From Mesorhizobium waimense (GTDB lineage Bacteria > Pseudomonadota > Alphaproteobacteria > Rhizobiales > Rhizobiaceae): a stretch of 64,000 nucleotides of DNA. The stretch spans positions 1 through 64,000 of the forward strand of contig NZ_QZWZ01000014.1 of the NCBI RefSeq assembly GCF_003601975.1, written 5' to 3'. The stretch's first letter is position 1; the number at the start of each line of letters is the position of its first letter. Under the pieces are notes generated by a model, which was not told where the DNA came from, made no database searches, and saw only the letters and a list, made by a program, of their open reading frames with translations. Shown here piece after piece: positions 54,701 through 63,334 of the stretch. A program made the position numbers and the translations under genes.

Positions 54701-57700
54701 GGTGGCCTGCTGGATCAGCCGCTCGGCCGAGACCGAGGACCGGCTGCGCATCTCGGCTGCCGACATCCATACGCTGCGCACGGTGGCGCGGCGCACTTGG
54801 CATTATTTCGAGACCTTCGTCACCGCCGAGCACCACAATCTGCCGCCCGACAATTTCCAGGAGAGCCCGGCGCCGGTGGTGGCGCCGCGCACCTCGCCGA
54901 CCAATATCGGCGTCTACCTGCTGTCGGTGGTTTCGGCGCGCGATTTCGGCTGGATCAGCCTGTCCGACGCCATCACCCGCATCGATGCGACGATGGCCAC
55001 CATCGAGAGCATGCCGCGCGATCGCGGCCATCTCTACAACTGGTACGACACCACGACGCTGAAGCCGCTCTATCCGCTTTACATCTCGGCCGTCGACAGC
55101 GGCAACCTCGCCGGACATCTGGTGGCGGTGGCTGCCGCCTGCGCCGAATGGGCGGAAGCGCCTTCCGTGCATCTGCAGGGCGATTTCGAAGGCATTCTGG
55201 ACACGGTGACCATCCTCGACGAGAGCCTCGAGGAATTGCCCGACGACCGCCGCCAACTCAGGCCGCTGCGCCAGCGGCTGGCCGACCGCCTCGACGGCAT
55301 GCGGCGCGCGGTGATGACCATCAAGGCACAGCCCGAGATGGCGTCGATCCGCACCATCAACCTTGCCGTGCTCGCCGGCGAGATCCGCAAGCTTGCCGTT
55401 GCCATCCACACGGAGGCCGCGTCGCCGCGCAGCGACGTGATCGCCGATTGGGCGGCGAGGCTGGAGGCCACTTGCGAGGCCCACGTTCATGACTCGCATA
55501 ATGACGAGAATGCCGTCGAAACCTTGCGCGCCAGGCTCCTGGCGCTGCGCGAGCGCACGCGCCGCTACGCCTTCGAGATGGATTTCTCCTTCCTGATGCG
55601 GCAGGAGCGCAAGCTCCTGTCGATCGGCTACCGGGTCGAGGAACACCAGCTCGACGAAAGCTGCTACGACCTTCTCGCCTCCGAGGCGCGGCTGACCAGC
55701 CTGTTCGCCATCGCCAAGGGCGACCTGCCGACCGAGCACTGGTTCCGGCTTGGCCGGCCGATCGTCGAGATCGGTTTCCAGGGCGCACTGATGTCCTGGT
55801 CGGGCTCGATGTTCGAGTATCTGATGCCGCCGCTGGTGATGAAGGAACCGCAAGGCTCGATCCTCAACCAGACTAGCAAGCTGATCATCAAGCGCCAGAT
55901 CCATTACGCTCGCTCGAAGAATGTGCCGTGGGGGATTTCGGAAGCGGCCTACAACGCGCGCGACCGCGAGCTGACCTACCAGTACACCAATTTCGGCGTG
56001 CCCGGGCTCGGCCTGAAGCGCGGCCTCGGCCAGAACACGGTGATCGCGCCTTACGCGACGATCCTGGCGGCGCAGTTCACACCGCGCGAATCCGTGCAGA
56101 ACCTGGCCAGGCTGAAGGCCATCGGCGCGCTTGGCCGGCATGGCTTTTACGACGCTGTCGATTTCACGCCGCAGCGCGTGCCTGAAGGCGCCGACCACGC
56201 CGTCGTGCTGAACTACATGGCTCACCATTCGGGCATGTCGATCGCCGCCGTCGCCGACGCCATCTTCGAAGGCCGGCTGCGCGACCGCTTCCACAGCGAC
56301 CCGGTGATCGAGTCGGCCGAACTCCTGCTGCAGGAGAGGGCGCCGCGCGACATCCCGACCGCCACCGTCAGGACGGAGGCCGACGAGCGCTCGAAGGACG
56401 AGACCGAGACCGAGAGCCCGGACACACGCATCATCCTCGATCCGGCGCGCGCGCTGCGCTCGACCAACGTGATGTCCAACGGCCGCTATTCGGTAATGGT
56501 CACCGCCACTGGCTCGGGCTACAGCCGCTTTGGCGAGCTTGCCGTCACCCGCTGGCAGCCGGACCCGACCGAGGACCGGCTCGGCTCCTACGTGTTCCTG
56601 CGTGATGCCGGCACCGGAGACTGGTGGTCGGCGACGTCAGAGCCGAGGCGCGCCGAGAACGAGCGTGTCCAGACGCTGTTTTCCGACGACAAGGCAAGTT
56701 TCATCAAATCCGTGGGATCGCTGCGTTCGGAGGTCGAATGCATCGTCATCTCGGAAGGCAATGGCGAAGGCCGTCGCGTCACGCTCTACAATGACGGCGC
56801 CGTCGACCGGCACATCGAGGTGACTTCGTTCGCCGAACTGGTGCTGGGCAACGAAGCCTCGGACTATGCCCATCCGGCCTTCTCGAAAATGTTCGTCGAG
56901 ACCGAGATCGCGCCCAACAAGGGCGCCATCTTTGCCACCAGGCGCAAGCGCGAGAAGAACGAACCCGACCTCACCATGGCGCATTTCGTCACCGATCCTT
57001 CGGGGCCGGCGCGCGATGCCGAGGCCGAGACCGACCGGCGCGCCTTCATCGGCCGCGGCCGCACCATCGTCGATGCGGCTGCCTTCGATCCCGGCGCCAA
57101 GCTCGGCGGCCATTCCGGCTTCACGCTGGATCCGGTCGCGGCCCTTCGCCGGCAGGTGCGCGTTCCCGCCAACAAGAAGATCTCGCTGACCTTCTGGACC
57201 GTCGTCGGCGCCAGCCGCGCCGAACTCGACGAAGCCATTGCCAGGCTCGACCATCCGGAAAGCTTCGCCCGCCAGGCGATGCTCGCCTGGACCCGCAGCC
57301 AGGTGCAGACCCGCCATCTCGGCCTCAGCCTGACCGATGCCGCCAATGTGCAGAAGCTGGCGCGCTATCTGGTCTATCCTGATCCGTTCCTGCGCCTGCC
57401 GGCCGAATCCATCGCGTCTGGGCTCGGCAAGCAGTCCAGCCTGTGGCCGACCAGCATCTCCGGCGACTTCCCGATCTTCCTGGTCCGCATCGGTGATGTC
57501 GCCGATTTGGAGATCGTCGCCCAGGCGCTGCGCTTCCAGGAATATATGCGCGCCCGCGGCATGATGATCGACTTCGTCGTCGTCAACGAGCAGGCGTCCT
57601 CCTATGTGCAGGACCTGCAGCGGGCGGTCGAGACGCTCTGCGAAAACGCCCGCCTGCGCGGCAAGGAGCTCGGCCCGCGCCAGCACATCTTCGCCGTGCG

Positions 57701-60335
57701 CCGCGACCTGATGGACGAGGCCACCTACAAGACCTTGCTGGCCGTCGCCCGCGTCGTGCTGCATACGCGCAACGGCACCATCTTCGACCAGATCGAGCGC
57801 GCCGAGGCGGCGGCGCTGCAGGCGCGTGATGCCCTGCTGCCGGCGCCGGGCGCGGCGGGCCCTCGCGAGCCATCGCTGCCGGCACCGGCCTTCATGGCGC
57901 GCCCCTCAGCGGAAAGCAGCGCCGACGGCAGCGGCCTAAACCTCTGGAACGGCTTTGGCGGTTTCGACGGCGACGGCCGCCACTACGTCACCCGTTTGAC
58001 CGGCCACCGCACGACGCCGCAGCCCTGGATTAACGTCATCTCCAACGCCTCGTTCGGCTTCCACGTCTCGGCCGAGGGTGCGGCCTTCACCTGGAGCCGC
58101 AACAGCCGCGACTACCAGCTGACGCCATGGTCGAACGATCCGGTCTCGAACCGGCCGAGTGAGGGTATCTATATCTACGACCACGCCAGCGGCAAGGCAT
58201 TCTCGCCGACGGCCGCCGTGCTGCGCGATCCCGCCATGACCTATGAAACATGGCACGGGCAAGGTTTTTCGACCTTCCGCTCGAAGCGCGGGCCGCTGTC
58301 GATGGACCTGACGCATGTGGTGGACCCGGATGATCCGGTGAAGATCACCCGGCTGCGCATCCAGAATTCTGGCTCGGTGTCGGCGCGGCTGCGCATCTAT
58401 GCCTATACCGAATGGGTGCTTGGCAGCCATCGCTCGCGCACGGCGGCGACCATCGTGCCCGCGCGGGACGTGGCCACAGGCGCACTGCTGGCGAAAAATC
58501 CCTATGGGCTCGATTTCAGCGAGCGGGTGGCCTTCATGGCCGCCGGCGGTCTGGTGCATTCGGTGACGGCCGACCGTGGCGAGTTCATCGGCAGGCACGG
58601 CAGCAGCGAGTATCCGCAGGCGGTGCTGGCCGGGGCCAACCTGTCCGACCGCGTCGAGGCCGGTGACGATCCCTGCGCCGCGATCGCCAGCGACGTCGAC
58701 ATCCCTGCCGGCGGCGACGTGACGCTGTTCTGGCTGCTCGGCGACGCGGCCTCGGCCGAGGAGGCGAGCGCGCTTGTGCAGACCCATCGCGGCAAGGATT
58801 TCGACCAGCGGCTGGCCGACAATGAGCGCGTCTGGCGTGGCTTCCTGGACACCATCCAGGTCGAAACGCCCGACAAGGCGCTCGACGCCATGGTCAACCA
58901 CTGGCTGCCCTACCAGAGCCTTGCCTGCCGCATCCGAGCGCGGTCCGCCTTCTACCAGGCAAGCGGCGCCTTCGGCTTCCGCGACCAGCTGCAGGACACG
59001 CTGGCGCTTTTGGCGCATGATCCGAAGCTGGCGCGCGACCAGATCCTCAACGCGGCGCGCCGGCAGTTCCCCGAGGGCGACGTGCAGCACTGGTGGCTGC
59101 CGCGCACCGACGCCGGTGTGCGCACGATGATCTCGGACGACGTGGTCTGGCTCGCCCACGCCACCAGCCGCTACATCGACGTCACCGGCGATGCCGGCAT
59201 CCTGAAGGAGCAGTTGCCTTTCATCGACGGGCAGGAGCTCGGCGAAGGCGAGCACGATGCCTTCTTCACGCCGGAGATTTCCAAGAACCACGCCTCGCTC
59301 TACGACCACTGCGCGCGGGCGCTCGATCTTGCCATCAAGCGCAGCAGCCCCGCCGGCCTGCCGCTGATCCTCGGCGGCGACTGGAACGACGGCATGAACC
59401 GCGTCGGCGAAGGCGGCAAGGGCGAGAGCGTCTGGCTGGGCTGGTTCCTGCTGAAGACGCTGGGCGACTTCACTGCCGTTGCCAAGACGCAGGGCGACAC
59501 CAAGCGCGCCCAGACCTGGACAAAGCACGCCGACGCGCTGAAGCGGGCGCTGGAAAGCACCGCCTGGGACGGCCAATGGTATCGGCGTGGCAGCTTCGAC
59601 GATGGCAGCCCGCTCGGCTCTCACAACTCCGCAGAGTGCAAGATCGACTCCATCGCCCAGTCGTGGAGCGTGCTCTCGGGCGAGGGCGATCCGGCGCGTT
59701 CGACCACCGCCATGCAGCAGGCGACGAAGATGCTCGTCGACGACGATCTCAAGATCGTCAAGCTGTTCACACCGCCCTTCTCCAGGACCGACAAGGACCC
59801 GGGCTACATCAAGAGCTACCCGCCGGGCGTGCGCGAGAACGGCGGCCAGTACACCCACGCCGCGACATGGTTCGTCATCGCGCTTGCCGAGATGGGCCGC
59901 ACCGACGATGCCTACCGCTGCTTCTCGATGCTGAACCCGGTCAACCACGCCCCCGATGAGGCTGCCGCCGAGCACTACCGGGTCGAGCCCTATGTCGTGG
60001 CGGCCGATATCTATGCCGGCGAAGGCAAGGGCGGTCGTGGCGGCTGGACCTGGTACACCGGCTCGGCCGGCTGGCTTTACCGGGCTGCGGTCGAGGGCAT
60101 TCTGGGCATCGAGCGGCGCGGCAAGCAGATCACGTTCCGGCCGAAACTTCCCGGCCATTGGGACGGCTATGCGGCGACGCTCAAGATGCTGGAGGCCGAG
60201 GTCAAGGTTCGTGTCATCCGCGACAAAAAGGCCAAATCCATTTCGCTCGAGGTCAATGGAACCAAGACAAAATCCTCGTCCTTTGAGCCGAAAGCCGGCG
60301 ACAAGACCGAGGTGGTTGTCAGGATACCTGCGTGA
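51777..60335 (+). CDS. ndvB: Cyclic beta-1,2-glucan synthase NdvB (ChvB/Cgs)
   Basis: 2,852 residues from the ATG at 51777, the size of rhizobial NdvB. It builds and closes osmoregulated cyclic beta-1,2-glucan from UDP-glucose at the inner membrane. Domains: N-terminal region; membrane helices near 407-462; GT84 transferase near 470-800 with L-D-A-D-T-R (about 625) and H-H-R-W-A-R-G-D-W-Q (about 775); more helices near 805-980; a glycoamylase-like part near 1000-1500 with D-E-S-C-Y-D-L-L-A-S-E-A-R (about 1290); then two GH94/GT36-type modules near 1550-1850 and 2050-2850, with G-D-W-N-D-G-M near 2533. The last sets chain length by phosphorolysis. Needed for low-osmolarity growth and nodule infection in relatives. 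Confidence 0.97.
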   Translation: MNIQTNPAKIEKTSAAFPAITEEPIRSNFLPEDRLRALGSGLAEGEVGDLFGLTPFEFQARIRDSAKRILEVYRSTNAAQAKGETITPAAQWLLDNNYLVEETIFQVKRDLPRRFYRQLPTLKLADGTSVPRALAVAWTYVAHSDSSVSATMFKSIVEGFQSVEPLKIGELWALPSLLRFVLIENLRRIAVRVNRTRQMRQIANEVADRVLATDDNADRQAILSHYVTHAQDTTFATQLLYRLRDGSQNAGRALEWLEGELEKTGSDAEEIIISEHHTLSSGNVTTGNIIRGLRLINDVDWTVWFEGVSRIDTLLRERTDFAGLDFFSRDQYRTAIEELARRSELSEYRVAEKAIELAGHVSGADATESAAHTDVGFFLVGPRRLELERAIGYRPTVSVTVKRTFASTGWLGVVVPVFGLTVLLLALAGNALTHLGLSVPSIVLMLALFAVPASEGALAFFNTVVSLFLKPTRLVGYDYKHGGVPPEARTLVVVPSLIGSRDDVEENIRNIEVHYLANTADEIRFALLSDWPDSKTEIDAADIEILQYARDEIARLNARHPSEGAPRFYVLHRRRLYNAAQGCWMGWERKRGKLHELNLLLRGDSDTTFLPLDVPLPENVVHVMTLDADTRTTRDAVATLAGKLSHPLNRPHFDAAKRRVIAGYTILQPRITASLTSGDDASFFQRIFSANRGLDPYVFAVSDVYQDVFGDGSFTGKGLYHVDAFEAALKGRIEENTILSHDLLEGALARSALVTDVELVEDYPTRYSVDASRHHRWARGDWQLLSFIFNPRSGVPALSRWKMVDNLRRSLTPIFWVMAAVAGWTLLPFTQAAQWQALLILSLFMAPTFDIVNGILPKSGDQTPRGHFSALARDTVFGTALVALKILLMAHNAWMMGDAIVRTVYRLFVSRHNLLEWRTASQAHKSGGSDLGAYYGMMYGAVIIGVVGLAIPVLADSTGAFVAFFFAIFWIGSPAVACWISRSAETEDRLRISAADIHTLRTVARRTWHYFETFVTAEHHNLPPDNFQESPAPVVAPRTSPTNIGVYLLSVVSARDFGWISLSDAITRIDATMATIESMPRDRGHLYNWYDTTTLKPLYPLYISAVDSGNLAGHLVAVAAACAEWAEAPSVHLQGDFEGILDTVTILDESLEELPDDRRQLRPLRQRLADRLDGMRRAVMTIKAQPEMASIRTINLAVLAGEIRKLAVAIHTEAASPRSDVIADWAARLEATCEAHVHDSHNDENAVETLRARLLALRERTRRYAFEMDFSFLMRQERKLLSIGYRVEEHQLDESCYDLLASEARLTSLFAIAKGDLPTEHWFRLGRPIVEIGFQGALMSWSGSMFEYLMPPLVMKEPQGSILNQTSKLIIKRQIHYARSKNVPWGISEAAYNARDRELTYQYTNFGVPGLGLKRGLGQNTVIAPYATILAAQFTPRESVQNLARLKAIGALGRHGFYDAVDFTPQRVPEGADHAVVLNYMAHHSGMSIAAVADAIFEGRLRDRFHSDPVIESAELLLQERAPRDIPTATVRTEADERSKDETETESPDTRIILDPARALRSTNVMSNGRYSVMVTATGSGYSRFGELAVTRWQPDPTEDRLGSYVFLRDAGTGDWWSATSEPRRAENERVQTLFSDDKASFIKSVGSLRSEVECIVISEGNGEGRRVTLYNDGAVDRHIEVTSFAELVLGNEASDYAHPAFSKMFVETEIAPNKGAIFATRRKREKNEPDLTMAHFVTDPSGPARDAEAETDRRAFIGRGRTIVDAAAFDPGAKLGGHSGFTLDPVAALRRQVRVPANKKISLTFWTVVGASRAELDEAIARLDHPESFARQAMLAWTRSQVQTRHLGLSLTDAANVQKLARYLVYPDPFLRLPAESIASGLGKQSSLWPTSISGDFPIFLVRIGDVADLEIVAQALRFQEYMRARGMMIDFVVVNEQASSYVQDLQRAVETLCENARLRGKELGPRQHIFAVRRDLMDEATYKTLLAVARVVLHTRNGTIFDQIERAEAAALQARDALLPAPGAAGPREPSLPAPAFMARPSAESSADGSGLNLWNGFGGFDGDGRHYVTRLTGHRTTPQPWINVISNASFGFHVSAEGAAFTWSRNSRDYQLTPWSNDPVSNRPSEGIYIYDHASGKAFSPTAAVLRDPAMTYETWHGQGFSTFRSKRGPLSMDLTHVVDPDDPVKITRLRIQNSGSVSARLRIYAYTEWVLGSHRSRTAATIVPARDVATGALLAKNPYGLDFSERVAFMAAGGLVHSVTADRGEFIGRHGSSEYPQAVLAGANLSDRVEAGDDPCAAIASDVDIPAGGDVTLFWLLGDAASAEEASALVQTHRGKDFDQRLADNERVWRGFLDTIQVETPDKALDAMVNHWLPYQSLACRIRARSAFYQASGAFGFRDQLQDTLALLAHDPKLARDQILNAARRQFPEGDVQHWWLPRTDAGVRTMISDDVVWLAHATSRYIDVTGDAGILKEQLPFIDGQELGEGEHDAFFTPEISKNHASLYDHCARALDLAIKRSSPAGLPLILGGDWNDGMNRVGEGGKGESVWLGWFLLKTLGDFTAVAKTQGDTKRAQTWTKHADALKRALESTAWDGQWYRRGSFDDGSPLGSHNSAECKIDSIAQSWSVLSGEGDPARSTTAMQQATKMLVDDDLKIVKLFTPPFSRTDKDPGYIKSYPPGVRENGGQYTHAATWFVIALAEMGRTDDAYRCFSMLNPVNHAPDEAAAEHYRVEPYVVAADIYAGEGKGGRGGWTWYTGSAGWLYRAAVEGILGIERRGKQITFRPKLPGHWDGYAATLKMLEAEVKVRVIRDKKAKSISLEVNGTKTKSSSFEPKAGDKTEVVVRIPA

Positions 60336-60357
60336 AATCAAAGGCTTGAAGCACTAT

Positions 60358-60381
60358 CTGCACGTCCTCCGGGGCGTGCAG
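60358..60381 (+). terminator. First hairpin after ndvB
   Basis: CTGCACG (60358-60364) and CGTGCAG (60375-60381) pair perfectly around a ten-base loop that can itself pair CC with GG. It lies 22 bases after the ndvB stop. No T-run follows, so it is probably a 3'-end stabilising stem more than a terminator. Confidence 0.4.
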
Positions 60382-60472
60382 TACTCTCTCGTCGTTATTT
60401 GCCGATGATCTTGGCGAATGGGCAGTTCAGCCTATTAGGTTCAGCTACGCAAGCTGCCGGTGATTAAAAATG

Positions 60473-60501
60473 TGGCAGCGCTTCGGCGCTGCCATGATTT
60501 T
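60473..60501 (+). terminator. Intrinsic terminator between ndvB and ndvA
   Basis: TGGCAGCGC (60473-60481) and GCGCTGCCA (60486-60494) form a perfect nine-pair stem closed by a TTCG tetraloop, followed by TGATTTT. This is a textbook Rho-independent terminator about 140 bases after the ndvB stop. The rest of the gap to ndvA (60502-60690) holds no gene and should contain the ndvA promoter, which I could not place with confidence. Confidence 0.8.
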
Positions 60502-60690
60502 GCCGCAAGGCTGACATTTCACCTTTTATCTCAAACCGTTAGGTGATCACGACAGATTTCGCAGCGTCGTCATCTTTTGTTCGCGAATTGGGAACGGAAG
60601 AGGTAGACGGGCATTGTTTTGCGACACGTTAACCGGTACGTGTCAAGAAATGGTGCGGTGCACAATAAAATTTTTGGCGGAGTAGCTGAA

Positions 60691-62469
60691 GTGTCACTTC
60701 TGCAAATCTACTGGAGAGCGCTGGGTTATCTCGCGGCCGACAGAAAGCGCGTCGCGCTGATCTGCGGCGCGAACGTTGCGCTTGCCATTATCGCCATCCT
60801 CGAGCCGATCATGTTCGGACGGGTGATCGATGCCATCTCCGAGCATGGCTCGGTGTTCTCGACGCTGGGATTGTGGGCCGGCCTCGGCGCGTTCAACATC
60901 GTCGCCTTCGTGCTGGTGGCGCGCGGTGCCGACCGTTTCGCCCATAAGCGGCGCAGCGAAGTTCTGTGCCAGTCGTTCGAGCGCGTGATCACCATGCCGC
61001 TCGCCTGGCATCACCAGCGCGGCACCTCCAATTCGCTCCACACGCTGCTGCGCGCGGTGGAGACCCTGTTCAGCCTGTGGCTCGAATTCATGCGCCAGCA
61101 TCTGTCGACGGCTGTCGCCCTGGCGCTGCTGATCCCGACCGCGCTCAGCATGGACGTTCGCATGTCGATGGTGCTGCTTGCCCTCGGCGCGCTCTATGTC
61201 GGCATCGGCCGGCTGGTCATGCGCCGCACCAAGGCAGGCCAGGCAGCGGTCGAGCGGCACTACCACACGGTGTTCGCGCATGTGACCGACTCCGTCAGCA
61301 ACGTCGCCGTGCTGCAGAGCTACAACCGCATCGGCCATGAGACCGAGGCGCTGAAGCGCTACGTTAAGAACCTGCTTGATGCACAGAACCCGGTGCTCGA
61401 CTGGTGGGCCATCGCCAACGCGCTGCACCGCCTGTCGTCGACCATCTCGATGATGATCGTGCTCTTGATCGGCGCCTATCTGGTAACCCATGGCCAGCTG
61501 CGCATCGGTGACGTCATCGCCTTTACCGGCTTCGCCACGCTGCTGATCGCCCGTCTCGACCAGATGTCGGCCTTCGCCAACCAGATCTCCGAGGCCCGCG
61601 CCAAGCTCGAGGACTTCTACCGTCTCGAGGACTCAGCCGCCGAAACCGCCGAGCCCGACGGTCTGCGCGACCTCGTCAATGTCACCGGTCACGTCCGTTT
61701 CGAGCATGTCGGCTTCGAGTTCGCCAATTCCGGCCAGGGTGTCGACGACGTGTCGTTCGAAGTCCAGGCCGGCCAGACGGTCGCCATCGTCGGCCCGACA
61801 GGTGCCGGCAAGACCACGCTCATCAACCTGCTGCAGCGCGTGTTCACGCCGTCCAACGGCCGCATCCTGATCGACGGCATCGATACCCGCTCGGTGACCC
61901 GCAAGTCGCTGCGCCATTCGATTGCCACCGTGTTCCAGGACGCCGGCCTGCTGAACCGCTCGATCGAGGACAACATCCGCGTCGGCCGCGCCGAGGCGAC
62001 CTATGACGAGGTGCACGCCGCCGCCAGTGCCGCCGCCGCGCAGGATTTCATCCTGTCGAAGAGCTCCGGCTACGACACGGTCGTCGGCGAGCGTGGCGGA
62101 CAGCTTTCGGGCGGCGAGCGCCAGCGCATCGCCATCGCCCGCGCCGTGCTCAAGGATGCGCCGATCCTGGTCCTCGACGAGGCCACCAGCGCGCTCGACG
62201 TCGAGACCGAGGACCGCGTCAAGGAAGCCATCGACGAACTGCGCCGCGACCGCACCACCTTCATCATCGCCCACCGCCTGACCACGGTCCGCGACGCCGA
62301 CCTGGTCGTGTTCATGGACAAGGGCAGGGTGGTCGAGTTCGGTGGTTTCGCGGAGCTGTCGCTCCGCAACGGCCGCTTCGCCAGCCTGCTGCGTGCCGGC
62401 GGCTTGCTCAACGACGAAGAGGTTCGCCGCCTCAGCCGCACTGTGCAGCAGCAGGAAGAAGCCGCCTGA
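60691..62469 (+). CDS. ndvA: Cyclic beta-1,2-glucan exporter NdvA (ChvA), ABC permease-ATPase
   Basis: 592 residues from a GTG at 60691 (GGAG eight bases upstream), matching the S-L-L-x-I-Y start of NdvA/ChvA; an upstream TTG at 60619 gives a poor N-terminus. Six-helix exporter domain at about 15-300; nucleotide-binding domain with Walker [10 protein letters not shown] near 368, signature L-S-G-G-E-R-Q-R near 471, Walker [10 protein letters not shown] near 491. As a half-transporter it dimerises. It moves the glucan made by NdvB to the periplasm. It follows ndvB in the same direction but behind a terminator, so it has its own promoter. Confidence 0.96.
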   Translation: MSLLQIYWRALGYLAADRKRVALICGANVALAIIAILEPIMFGRVIDAISEHGSVFSTLGLWAGLGAFNIVAFVLVARGADRFAHKRRSEVLCQSFERVITMPLAWHHQRGTSNSLHTLLRAVETLFSLWLEFMRQHLSTAVALALLIPTALSMDVRMSMVLLALGALYVGIGRLVMRRTKAGQAAVERHYHTVFAHVTDSVSNVAVLQSYNRIGHETEALKRYVKNLLDAQNPVLDWWAIANALHRLSSTISMMIVLLIGAYLVTHGQLRIGDVIAFTGFATLLIARLDQMSAFANQISEARAKLEDFYRLEDSAAETAEPDGLRDLVNVTGHVRFEHVGFEFANSGQGVDDVSFEVQAGQTVAIVGPTGAGKTTLINLLQRVFTPSNGRILIDGIDTRSVTRKSLRHSIATVFQDAGLLNRSIEDNIRVGRAEATYDEVHAAASAAAAQDFILSKSSGYDTVVGERGGQLSGGERQRIAIARAVLKDAPILVLDEATSALDVETEDRVKEAIDELRRDRTTFIIAHRLTTVRDADLVVFMDKGRVVEFGGFAELSLRNGRFASLLRAGGLLNDEEVRRLSRTVQQQEEAA

Positions 62470-62554
62470 TCCGGGGCGGCTCTTACCGTCCCCATAGCGC
62501 CTGCGACAACCCACTCGATTGCCCCAAACACGCCGCCGGTCTATGTAAGGCCGC

Positions 62555-63307
62555 ATGAGCGACACCACCTCACGCCTCACCGGCTGGATGGATCTGGCCA
62601 ACCCGACGCGCTTCGTCGGGCTGGCCGACAGGCTCGTGCCGTGGCTGGCTTCGGTCGCCGCGATCCTGCTCGCTGCCGGACTCTATATGAGCTTCGCAGC
62701 ACCTGAGGATTTCCAGCAGGGCATCACCGTGCGCATCATGTACATTCACGTGCCTTTCGCCTGGCTCGCCATGATGTGCTACACGCTGATGGCGATCTCA
62801 GCGTTGGGCACGCTGGTCTGGCGCCATCCGCTGGCCGACGTGGCGCTGAAATCGGCGGCTCCGATCGGCGCCGTCTTTACAGCACTTGCGCTGATCACAG
62901 GTTCCATCTGGGGCAAGCCGATGTGGGGTACCTGGTGGGTGTGGGACGCGCGACTAACCTCGGTCTTCGTGCTGTTCCTGATGTATCTCGGCATCATCGC
63001 ACTGACCCGGGCACTCGATGACGCAAGCCGCGCCGCCTGGGCCGCCGCTATCATCACGCTGGTCGGCTTCATCAACATCCCGATCATCAAATTCTCGGTC
63101 GACTGGTGGAACACGCTGCACCAGCCGGCATCGGTGTTCCGGATGGGCGGCTCGGCCATCGATCCCTCGATGTTGCGGCCGCTGCTGGTGATGGCGCTCG
63201 GCTTCACCGTGCTGTTCTTCGCCCTACACCTGATGGCGATGCGCACGGAGATCCGCCGCCGCCGGGTCATCTCGATGCGCCGTGTGGCGGCAAGACAGAC
63301 TAACTGA
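62555..63307 (+). CDS. ccmC: Haem exporter membrane protein CcmC
   Basis: 250 residues with six membrane helices and the tryptophan-rich motif W-G-T-W-W-V-W-D-A-R-L-T-S near residue 125, which binds haem in the periplasm. Conserved His residues flank it (I-M-Y-I-H-V-P near 62 and W-W-N-T-L-H-Q-P near 188). CcmC with CcmAB and CcmD loads haem on CcmE for cytochrome c maturation. The other ccm genes are not seen here; a very small ccmD would normally follow, but the next gene starts on the other strand, 27 bases away. Confidence 0.94.
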   Translation: MSDTTSRLTGWMDLANPTRFVGLADRLVPWLASVAAILLAAGLYMSFAAPEDFQQGITVRIMYIHVPFAWLAMMCYTLMAISALGTLVWRHPLADVALKSAAPIGAVFTALALITGSIWGKPMWGTWWVWDARLTSVFVLFLMYLGIIALTRALDDASRAAWAAAIITLVGFINIPIIKFSVDWWNTLHQPASVFRMGGSAIDPSMLRPLLVMALGFTVLFFALHLMAMRTEIRRRRVISMRRVAARQTN

Positions 63308-63334
63308 CCTCAGCCTCGGATCGGCGACTGCTCC

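Noticed and set aside
57936-60341. 801-codon open frame antisense to ndvB (also 54126-56294 and 51924-54101)
   Set aside because: Long antisense frames are expected where GC-rich third positions remove stop codons; the protein is rich in Arg, Gly and Ala with no family features, while NdvB on the other strand is unmistakable.
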